Positions 53,975-64,000 of a stretch of 64,000 nucleotides of DNA are shown here, piece after piece. The notes under the pieces are model-generated. The model saw only the letters and a program-made list of their open reading frames with translations, did no database searches and was not told where the DNA came from. Position 1 is the stretch's first letter; each line of letters opens with the position of its first letter. The DNA lies in contig OZ316894.1 of the NCBI GenBank assembly GCA_973895155.1, positions 24,924,001 to 24,988,000 on the forward strand. Direction: 5' to 3'. Source of the DNA: Marsupella aquatica. Its lineage: Eukaryota; Marchantiophyta. A program made the translations under genes and the position numbers.

Positions 53975-56820
53975 ATGAAATTCAAGGCCACCCTCACAGA
54001 TTATGGAGTGGCTCTTCTGGAGCGCCGTAAGAATTTCTCCAGCCGACTCCTTGTTTTTCTCTGCACTAATTTTCCTCTCTGCTGTGAGTTTAATGCGCTT
54101 ACAAATTCTCGAGCGAGCCTTGCTTTTAAACAATGGACGAGAAGAGCTGGCTCGAGACGGATTTGTAGCATCTGTTGTTGCGTGCGCAGGTTTTGTGCCA
54201 GCGTTTGAGAAAATTGGGAAGACCTGTCACCTTTATTTGACACCTCGCCACTTCATACTCCTGCACAACGTGCTGAATGTCAATGGCGTCCAGGCTATTG
54301 CCCAGTTCACCAAGGTTAGCTGCTGTACCCTAAATCCCCAAAACTTGACTGGACTGTGGAATGTGGACCATGGACGTTGATTATTCTGAGAAATTCAGCT
54401 TCTCAACAAATGTACATGTACACTGGTACATTAACGGTACCTGTCGTAGGCGGATTGTCAAGTCCTTGACAGGGTCTTCAGATATACTTTCCTGACGGGT
54501 GGCGAAAAATTCGAACCGGGTTGGTCCACTTTTCGGTCCAAGTTAAGTCTTGTAGGAGTTCAGATGTGTAACAAGTAACTAATCAATGCCTGCTTGTTGT
54601 TGAGTTCTCACTTTCCATCTGAAGATCTTGGTACCTTTCATGGGCCCTTCCCGACTAGTGGAAAGAAGCACCTGATGTAAGCTCTCAATCGAATCCTGAC
54701 AATTTGCTCGTGAGTTTTTTGCGCAGGAAACGATATTTGACGAGTACATGATCTCCAGTCAGAATGATAACTGTATTGCCATCACTGTGGATTTGGGTTT
54801 GCTCTCTCGAGCGCTGAAAAGCAGTGTGAATATGGATGGTGACCAGCTGATAGTGAAACTTGTCAAGAAGGGGTCGTCAATTTCGCATCATAGATTGCCT
54901 TACTTGACCTTTGAAAGCAAGGTGCGGCAAAGCTTCTAAAATTCCAACTGGATGTCTTCTTTGCTCAGCTTACTATCATACTAAGTTACTGATGTTGGAG
55001 TTTCCAAACCTAAGTGAATTGTAAGCCATAGTTCCATGGCAAAACCCCTTATTCGTCTGGCCATCAAGTCATTTACGAAACACCTTTTGAAAATTGGGAA
55101 CCACTGGGAGGCGTTTGTCGAGGGAAAGCTTTAGGTATTTGAATGCAATACTTACATGCACTCGAAATTCTATTCTTCAAAACATCAGTCTCCAATGAAA
55201 ACCAGCTTTTTCGGGAAGCCGAGTAAATTAGTTCATGGTTCGATTCATCATTCATTTATGGTTTGAAAGGGGAGATTATCCATGGAATTTTGCACAGGGC
55301 AACTCGATCTGCCTTATAAGCAAGTGAAACTATCTTGACACCTGATATCCTTGAACTTGAGAGAAACTGGCTCTAGAAACCCTGTCCAATATATGCTGGA
55401 GAAGAACTGGACCGCAGAGAGGATCTGACCCCACAAACGCCTGAGCTATAAAAGGTGGAGACGATCTGAAGCTGGAATTGCCGCAGATTCATTGTCGAAG
55501 ACTTGACTGCATGAAATCCAGCTTGTGACCATTTTCTGATATAACGCGTAAACTTATAATCTCTGTATTTCTGACAAGCATTTTTCAAATTGTGCTCTGT
55601 AGTAGGGCTTCAGGTCTGCGATTGTGCAGGATGTGCCAATTTCAGAGCCATTGAGCCGAGCAGATGTAGCAGATATCCAGGCTGCTCTGGACCTAGCTCA
55701 GACTTTACCGCAGGTAAGAGTTTAGTTTTCCCACCGACGATGAGTACACTTTTATCAGTATCCAGCAGCAGTCTCCATGAAAGAATGATGCTAATCCCAT
55801 TGTTCTTTTATCAGATTTCTTTTTAATACCAATTTTATTTTGTCCTTAATGTACTTTCTGAGCAGACTTTGGTCCAAGTCCCAGACATCGTCAAGCTACA
55901 AGCTTTGGTGGACCGCCTTAAGAATGTGGGAGAACAACTAGATGTTGGAGTGACTCAGTGTGGAGATCTACATCTTAACGTATCAACAACGTCAGTCAAA
56001 ATTGGCTCCGAGTTTAGAAGGCTGAGAGTCGTTGGAGTTCGTGGTAAATTTTTTATACCTGCATCAGTGACATTTAGGCAATACTTGTGCCTTTGGAACC
56101 AAACCAGTTATTGACATTTCAGTAATGCCAATGGGTTGATTATTGCAGCCGATGAGCCAGCGGTAGACCCAGACGCAAATTCCTCAACTCGCCTAGAACA
56201 GGCTATACAGAGATCAGAAGCTTCAAGGGTTGTAAGTGACAGAAACATCTGAATGCCACGCTGCGGTTTGTCGTGCTTTCAGAGGATTGAGTACTGCATG
56301 TGGGTGATTGATGAGGCTCCGCTGGTCCCTCCCTAGAAGGAATGCGGGAGGACATTAGCAGTGCTTCGTAACATTGAGTTCGAATTCTTAGCCAACACCA
56401 TTATCTGCCTGACCTGATTCGATTGTCCTACGGTCTTTGATTTACAGAGAGTCAATGTCAAGCACTTTGCCAAGAGCCTACAATGCAACCTCACCAAGCC
56501 TGACGCATCCTTCTGTGGTAAGTTCCTCAATTAAAATTCCCGCTCCGTTCCTTAGAAGCAAATTATTTACCCGGTAGCAGTAGCCTGTACCTTGCCCGTT
56601 TTCAATTTTAGTCTAGATCTTTGCACATTGTCCTCCTGATCAGAAGAAACATTCATGGTTTTAAGCATTCATGCTTTCACGTGTGGTTCCGTGTGCAGGA
56701 ATTTCTCCAAATAATGGTTGCTTGCTCATGATGTTCCAATACTTTATTCCGGGAACAAGACAAACTGATAATTCCCTCAGCCTTCACTACAGATTGCCAG
56801 TGATTATAGACGAGAACTAG
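53975..56820 (+). CDS. HUS1: HUS1, checkpoint clamp (9-1-1) subunit, eight exons
   Basis: Exons: 53975-54026, 54190-54314, 54727-54921, 55606-55713, 55866-56043, 56149-56231, 56448-56517, 56699-56820. Every intron is GT-AG and the phases agree, giving 310 residues. It starts MKFKATLTDYGVALLERRFV and continues with FEKIGKTCHLYLTPRHFILL and EYMISSQNDNCIAITVDLGL. LIVKLVKKG, LPYLTFESK, AIVQDVPISEPLSRADV, STTSVKIGSEFRRL and RVNVKHFAKSLQCNL follow. It ends FQYFIPGTRQTDNSLSLHYR and LPVIID. This is the full Hus1 order and the usual length. HUS1 forms a PCNA-like ring with RAD9 and RAD1, loaded at DNA damage to activate ATR signalling and repair. No missing element is seen, so the gene appears functional. 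Confidence 0.95.
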
Positions 56821-59800
56821 TGTCAGTATATTTTCGAAAGAGCCTTGTTTTGTTCAAACTTGTTACTTGTTACTTCAAGAGATGATATTCTTAGCCTCGT
56901 ACAATATTGTAAAATGCATAGGAATTGTTGAACGCTGTTAGATATGGATCATCAGAAATTTGTCAAGAAAGCAAACGCCCTTGTGATCCTCATTGTTCTT
57001 CATATTGAGGACTCCCTTGAGCTCAACTGAAGAAGAGACGAACTCCTTCGGATCTTGTTTGGTAGCCCAATCTACTTAATTAGTGTACCCTCAAAGTCTT
57101 GATTGTTTCGAACCATATCTTAAAGGTGTTTTCCAGTCAGGGGCAATCGTTCTTACATGACTTCTGCATATGGCAAGGGCAATTTGCTCAATTGCATTGT
57201 GGCACATATTGAAGCTCGAATGCACTAACCGTGAAACTGACAATTAATTGTGAAGGTAGACATTATGAATATCTTGATGGCAGAAGAAGACTCTTACTTG
57301 GACACCCGAATTTGGTGTAATAGTTCAGCTCCAGCCAATTTGTTCACATAGCTACGTGCCTGTAGCCCTTCAGGTTTGGGTCAAGCACTACGTGTCTATT
57401 GGTGTCGTCCAGACCCACAAAGTTCAGCGTGGGCCATAGGGAATTATAGTTGAATGGAATGCCAGAATAGCGAAGTCGTAAGGTAAGCCCGGCGTGCTTA
57501 CGAACGGTTAAATTCTTGTTGTAGACTCTTCTCACCAGACAACGGGCATAATATTTTATTTACCACCCTACAATTGGCACTCTCTACGAGGCCGAGAGGG
57601 CGATAATTCCTGAACTCACAGTCGCCCCCCGGGTTGGGTGAATGGGAAAACTTGTGGTTTAAAGATTACTGGGAAGCCCAATGTTGCAAGGCCCATCAGC
57701 CAACCAAGATCCTTTCATTCCCTTGGCCTGGGCCTCAACATGGGCCCCACCCTTGCCACTTTTCCCACAGCTGGTAGAGTAGAGTAACTCTGGTCATTTG
57801 GAATGATCCAACCTGTCAATATCCTATCCATTTTCAGCATTGGACAATCCAACCTCAACGCCCTTGCTCATCCTCGACCAAGGGAGACAGGAGAGTGGGG
57901 CAGTAACCAGAACGGGACTAGAGCAAAGTAAGAGACTCAACCCAATGCTCAGGGCCTTGGAAAGGGTGCTGCAATTAGGACAGATGACAGGCATGACCAC
58001 AGGATGACGACCAACAGATTTTTTAAGTTAACTATGGTTATTTGCTTAATCAGCCAGGGAAAACAATGACAAACTAGTCATTAAACTAAAAAGAGTTGCA
58101 AAGTATATATTCAAAGAAGAGTGTCAATGTAGTGAATCTCTCTCTTGATTAATCCCAAATAACAAACTCTCTCACCACCTGGCGTTCCTGCTCATGAAAG
58201 CGGATTGGGTCCTCTGCTGCAGCACCGTCCACCATCATACATAATCCTGGGTCCAGGACAAGCAGGATGACGAGACAGACAAACAGCCATCATGGTTGGA
58301 GGACCTCTTCTTCCTTTGTTTATCCACATTTGAGATTGCAACCACATCCTGCATGCAGATGTATACTGTTATCCTGACTTGATTATTACTTGATTTGCAC
58401 ACAAATTTACCAGAAAGTGATTGAGGTTATTGGTTAAGTGTCGAGTGCATGGGCTTTATTTGTAGAACTACTGAAAAGTTTGCTATGTATCTAGTAGGCC
58501 AATCTTTAAATGTAGCTCTCAAAGAATGAAATAAAAGTTAAGAATCCGGCGGGAATTTGATAAGGAACAAAGGCGCTACATCACCATCAATTCATAATGC
58601 GCAATCAACCTCCACTACAGCAACTGATGCAGTGTTGTGGACGTCCTCCTTCTCGTTCTTCTTGTTTTCTTCTTGCTCGACATCCGTTTTTGCATCTGCT
58701 TCCCTCAATCTGTTCAGTCCTCCCTTCGTTCAAGCTCATTTGCGGACACATTTTCTTTCAAGCTTGTACGTGCCCTCTTGTTAATGCCCGGCCATTGCGC
58801 AATACAATGAAGCTCCGGCCATTTCGTATTACCTCAGCAGCATGATCGAGATCAAGCAAACGATCACACGCACTTAAAAACATCAAAGTAGAGCATTACC
58901 TGCAAATCAATAGGAAGCTAAGAGCTAAGAGCTTTTCGGACATAAGAAGAGGAAAAAGAAACGCGTTCTAACTTTTCAACAAGCGTTGCGTCTCCGTTGT
59001 TTTCACTTCCAGTTTAAAATTGCAACAAATTGCGTCTCCACTTTGATCGCTGGAAGAGGGAGCTAGTAGCGGCTGCTCCTCTGCATATTACGGTCCTCAG
59101 TACCATGCCATCACACAGCTGCGTGGACGGTCTCAAAACGCGGGCCCTCCATTGTAATTCTCGTTCCCAAATGCCAGGTATCGAAGAAAACAAATTGCAA
59201 AGGGAAGCAAAATTAGGATTCGTTCCGGAAATAACATTACCGCAGTGAAATGAAATGCTCTTCCTGTAGTGCGAGCGCCGAAGTGGCAGCAAGAAGAAAG
59301 AGACGAGAACGATCAGGGTCCAAACTCCACATCAACCAACCAGCAAACCAGAAGTCCTCACAACAGAACGTGCACACCTTTCCCTGCTCGGAGTCAAGCC
59401 TGTCCAAAAAGATCGACAGATGATCAGTAGAGTTTCCCAAAAGACTAAAAAGTGTGGGAATGAAGGAGCAGACTTGCACAACCGACTGCACACATTTTTA
59501 CACGTCTTCAAATCCTATTGTCCAACGAGGGCATCTGGGTTACAGTATGTACAGGGGGTCCCAAGGTTAGGGACATACAAAATTATGTACTACCAAATTG
59601 TATAGTACTAGCCCAGACTACACCTTCTTTGGGTCCCAAACTTAGGGACATATAAATTATGGACTACCAAATTGTATAGTACTAACCCAGACTACCCGTT
59701 AGTAGAGGAAAGCACAATAAAATATAACAATATATATATAATATATATATGTATATATATTTTTTGAAATTACATTAATGAAATAAAGATTAAATATTTA

Positions 59801-62800
59801 TTCATGTATATACATATATTTTTTATTTTTCTTTACATGCACATATAGTTTGGCGGGGCCCTAGAGTCACTGTCTAGAGTCTTCAAAGCCTATACCCTGA
59901 TTCTAGCTTCCCCTTTACAAGTAAAATGTGTCACATGTCACTACCATAAGTCACTATAGAGGCTAGCGAAGAAAACAATTGTACACAAACCTTTGAAAAA
60001 ACTATGGCTGGTTGTTTATACCCAAAAGCTATCATCCATAACTAGGAATGTCGCTACCACAAGTCACTGTAGAGGCTAGCCAAAAAAAACTTGTACACAA
60101 CCCCTTGAAAAAGCTATGGCTGTTTGTTTATGGCCAAAAGCTAGCATCCATAACTAGGAAGCTTTGAGATGCTGTTATGGAAGCTTTGAGATGCCCTAAT
60201 ATGTTTGATGCGGGCAGTTGAGCCATTAGAGTCAAACCAAGGACTTTGGGGTCCGCTTCCAAATTAGCCCACTTCATCTTTTTGAGTCACAAACATGAAG
60301 GAAATTGTTAAAAAAAAAAATGGTGTCCCGTGTCTTGTTTATGGTGTTTTCTTCATAGGACAAAACAAGAAAACACAATATTGTAGCATGTACAACTCGA
60401 GCCCAGATGTATCATCTCAGAAATTAGATTTGGATAGTATTTGATACATTTTTGACTTAGTCAGGGTGTCCTGAGGTAAAACATGGCTCATGAGTAAAGT
60501 ATCAGCAACAACACAATGACAAAGAAGCATCCTTTGCTACTCACGCTGTGCTTCTCAAAATTATATCCAAACTCAGTCAATCCCTTTCTCTTTTTGATAT
60601 GAGCTAGGATGATGACTTTACACAATCCATGGGGATGAGAAAGGACAATGTGGTCGGTCCAACTGACCTTAGCTTTTCATCACGGCCCTATGGTTTTATA
60701 GGAACCTGCATAAATTTTTATTTATTTTTCCTTGAATGGAACACTTTACTGATGAGAAAAACCCCAATAAAAACAGGGAACAACAGGCCCTAACCAAAAA
60801 GGAACACAGGCGAAAGACAAGTTTCATAAAATTCGCAAGAAGCCAAATCTCGAGGTCACTCCGTGACTGTCCTTCCAAGAGGAAAAGACAACTGATGGAG
60901 TACCGGTCATAACGAACAGCACACTTTATCTTGTAGCGGATACCAGGGACGAAACGAAAAGGGGGCCAAATTTAGCAGTAGATCTGGGTACAGTTGAGAC
61001 CGGCTCCGTTTTCTCCTGTACTACAGTCGACGGTGCCCCTAAACAGACAAACAGTACTCCGTAGTATCTTTTAGGCGATCTTGGCGGCGACCTCCACGGT
61101 AGGAATGCTAACACAAGGGGTTCCCTCAAAGCTCACCTCGTATTCTCTTGTGGCTGTAGAGTACGTACGCAGGACAAGACTGTGTTGACCGCCAAAGACA
61201 ATTCAACGGTCGCCACAGTCCTGTAGCCTCCTTTTCACAACCGTCACCAAGGATACGGTAGTGGAGGACTCGTGTCTGGGCGAAGGAATCGTCCCTTTAG
61301 CTTTTCTTTCTTTCTTTCCTATCTTAACGGGAAAATATGAGTCTTTATTTCATGATGCCGAGGAAGAGAAGTGCCTATCCAGGAAACAGGATCCCAAGCA
61401 CTGGAGAATCAATAATAGAGTTTTCCACAAATTGCCAGAAGGCGGGTGAGTTTTTCATCATTTTGACTCCAGGCCGGGGTGATTAAAAGGGTTCCAACTT
61501 GATATGAACTTGATATGATTGCCCTAGTGCTTCCAAAAGTGACTTTACCTTAAGACAGCCAGAATTCTTGTGTTCTATTTTGCGGGCTACCATACATTTA
61601 GAGTTCAACTTTGTGAGCTGCCCCAGATGTCGTGGGCTGCCATGGATTTCAGAGTCACGAGCTCCATTCAATTGATTTCAAATATATTTCCTGACAGGAC
61701 TGGTGAATTGATCTACAATCATTCCTGATGAGTCTACAATGTTCTCCATGCACGCTTTGTGGATATGCACTGAATCCCACTTCAGCCTGCTCCTGGCAAG
61801 ACTGCAATGAAAGACTATGTTTCAATTATGTGAAGTAGTGTGAGTTCCATAAATTAGGGAGCAAAACAACTGTGGATCAGTTTCACCTCAACTATTCCTA
61901 GGCTGTTGGGTACTGATGAAAGACCCACCAAAGAAAATCCAAAGAAGGAGACGGAGAAATTTCTCAAAGGAAATTTTATTATCAAATAGGACTCCAATAA
62001 AACCATCCAAAAGGCAGCATAGGTGACTGTTAGCTCAACTTATGCCAAATGTGTCGGACACATATATAGACTAAAATAGTGATAAAGATACTCATAGACA
62101 TTCAAATGCCTTCCTAGCCCACAAGAGCTCACTATGACTTCCAGTCTCAGGATAGAATAACATTCTGGCAAAGAAACCTGAAAAACTTGTAGTTGGGAGT
62201 CGCATCTGCTTTGAGGGGAAAACCCTCAGTTTTATATATTTTGTAATTTTTTATACGGTACCTAAGTATCATTATCCACACGTAAGCCACCACTGAGGAC
62301 CATAATAACATGTGCAGTGGAGACATGTCTGCAAAATCATTGCGGAACCCTTGAGATATATACATGAAGTGTGTGCGTAGTTGCTCACTTGTCTACCATT
62401 CTAGTGTTGTGAAGTAGCACTATTATGTTCTTTGTAACATCTGGAAGCAAATAAAAATATTTTTTCGCCATCAGGAATTGCAAACGAAGTTTACCAGTAC
62501 GGTACGCTGTGGTCACCCTACCAGCCTTTTGTGGCCACTCCCCCTGTCCTACAAACTCCGGGAGTGCTAAATATTAAACTCCCACTTCTTAATTATTTGC
62601 TGGATCCTCTTTCTTTCTCCTATTTGCTGTAGTTGGACTCTTGGGTGTGTCACTTACTGTTATCTTTCAACTCTGTAGTTACTCATTGTCGTTTACCCTC
62701 ATGACTGAACGTGTCTGGTCTATCTGTGGTTGTTGGCCTTTTGCAGTCTGATCTGTTATTTCCTATTTTTATTGGAATTTATTTGTATTATAAGTAAAAT

Positions 62801-64000
62801 GCTCCGTTCAAAAGTGAAAAACAAGTGATTAAACTCTGAAAGTGATTCAACCTGATGATGTACTCAAGCGTATCCACTAAACTGCCCTATCCTGTGAACT
62901 GTGTACAGCGTATTCACTGTGTACCGTACTTCGCATGCTTGGAGTCAGTCCACCAGCCTGGCGTGACGGTGGTACACTGGTACTCATCGCAATCGCCGGT
63001 ATCCTGTTAGGAAAGATGCCGGCAGTTGGCAAGGCCAATGGGGCCCACTGCGCTGTTGACTGCGGCGTCAAGACGTCCTGGCAGATAATCGGTCACTGGA
63101 TCTCATGGTGAATATTTATTACTATGGACAGTATCCCGTTTCTGTCCATCATAATTTTTGGAGCACCATCTCATTTTCTTTTAAATCATTTCTCTCTCGG
63201 GTTTTGGATGTCGTGGAAACACACCAGGGTGTGTAAATGATAGGCCACGAAGACTTCCGAAGTGGGACCCCAAAGCGTACGAAGTGCTTCCTTTATGGGA
63301 GGAAGCCAAAAAAAATAGTGTACCTCAACTCTCAAAGCTGAGAATTTGATGACCTTAACTCCCTACCCTAGTTGTAGGCTACAGATTTGATTGATCTTAA
63401 TTAACTCCATAGCCACTGATTATGGACACAAAACTTACAACTTACCAGAAATTTAGTTTATAATATTTTGCCCTAAGGATTGGCCTTATATGCCAAATGC
63501 CATCATTCCTACATGACAATGGACATTGCCATCATTCATAATTTTGGAACTTTGAGACCCCCTATTCTTTTGTGATAGAATGTCATAGTTTTGAGATGCC
63601 CTTTGAAGCGGATGTTCTTAGAGCCACTATCCACTCTTCAGGGATGTGAGTCTCCTTTACAACTTGCTGGGCAGAGCTAAGATGACCCCCAAAATCCCCT
63701 CGCTCCCCCCCACGACCCCACCTCCATACTACTGTAGCATGGTCACAGTGGCGGGTGCCAGAAGTACATACCAGCAGAGCGTTTGTTTCCGTCATCTTTA
63801 CTTTAGAGTGGCTGATAAGAAAACGGAGGGGCTTGGCGGCGCGGCAGAATGATAATGTGCTCGGTGCTTTCGTCGATTGATGATTGTCCCTCAAATTTTC
63901 CCGCGGACAGCTTCAGTAGTTCAGTAGCACTGTACTTCATAATTTCGATTCTTCACTGTGTATTACTAGAAAGAGTAGGGTGCCGTCAACGTACGGGGAA
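56821..64000. other. 7-kb gene-poor end of the window
   Basis: No conserved gene is recognised on either strand. Open frames at 57344-57535 (-), 58557-58845 (+), 59014-59292 (-) and 63583-63894 (-) match no family I know. Repeats: a doubled block starting GGGTCCCAA at 59555 and 59630, an AT run at 59729-59760, and a doubled segment of about 108 bp at 59945-60050 and 60052-60160 (CACTGTAGAGGCTAGC ... TGTACACAA ... ATCCATAACTAGGAA). Confidence 0.55.
59945..60160. repeat. Tandem duplication of about 108 bp
   Basis: Two copies share CACTGTAGAGGCTAGC (or CACTATAGAGGCTAGC), TTGTACACAA and AGCTATGGCTG, and both end ATCCATAACTAGGAA. They differ by scattered substitutions. Confidence 0.85.

Noticed and set aside
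57344-57535. Small minus-strand protein (63 codons)
   Set aside because: No recognisable family and no splice-compatible neighbours.
58557-58845. Two overlapping plus-strand open frames, Ser/Phe-rich
   Set aside because: Composition follows a CT-rich tract; no conserved motif.

Overview
This window is nuclear DNA of a land plant. It holds a nucleus-encoded plastid ribosomal protein S13 with a transit peptide, a plant-type receptor kinase of the ALE2 group, a plastid-type alpha-amylase, a plant-like complex I MWFE subunit, and typical GT-AG introns. Long intergenic spaces full of relic transposons, and a Crypton-like tyrosine recombinase family that I do not associate with flowering plants, make a non-seed plant (lycophyte, fern or bryophyte) the most likely source. 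That placement is inference; I cannot name a species.

Layout. 1-2.8 kb: decayed LINE reverse transcriptase. 4.0-4.5 kb: large foldback element. 5.2-5.9 kb: two-exon NDUFA1/MWFE gene (+). 5.9-9.5 kb: no recognisable gene. 9.5-11.2 kb: long degenerate minisatellite with Helitron-like hairpin motifs and a solo Copia LTR. 11.2-11.8 kb: satellite of about 170 bp. 12.6-12.8 kb: dense GTAC cluster. 13.6-16.2 kb: five-exon GDSL lipase (+). 19.8-22.0 kb: intronless ALE2-like receptor kinase (+) with a repeat-rich leader. 22.7-23.6 kb: METTL21-like methyltransferase (-). 24.1-24.5 kb: tandem repeat. 25.6-28.5 kb: four-exon plastid alpha-amylase (-) with tandem repeats just upstream. 29.4-31 kb: 45-bp satellite and SINE-like sequence. 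32-37 kb: related MITEs and a Copia relic. 38-47 kb: broken Crypton-like recombinase (-), interrupted by a MITE and by a very young 6.6-kb Copia element (+). 49.2-49.7 kb: second recombinase copy (-). 50.4-51.4 kb: plastid RPS13 (+). 54.0-56.8 kb: eight-exon HUS1 (+). 56.8-64 kb: repeats only.

The seven host genes are unrelated single-copy or housekeeping functions (respiration, lipid hydrolysis, signalling, protein methylation, starch breakdown, plastid translation, DNA-damage checkpoint). They form no pathway cluster. The structure of the window is set mainly by nested mobile elements: Copia inside Crypton, MITE inside Crypton, and solo LTR inside minisatellite.

Exon joins were made by hand from splice signals, reading phase and similarity to known families. 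No alignment or database search was run, so family names rest on motif recognition.
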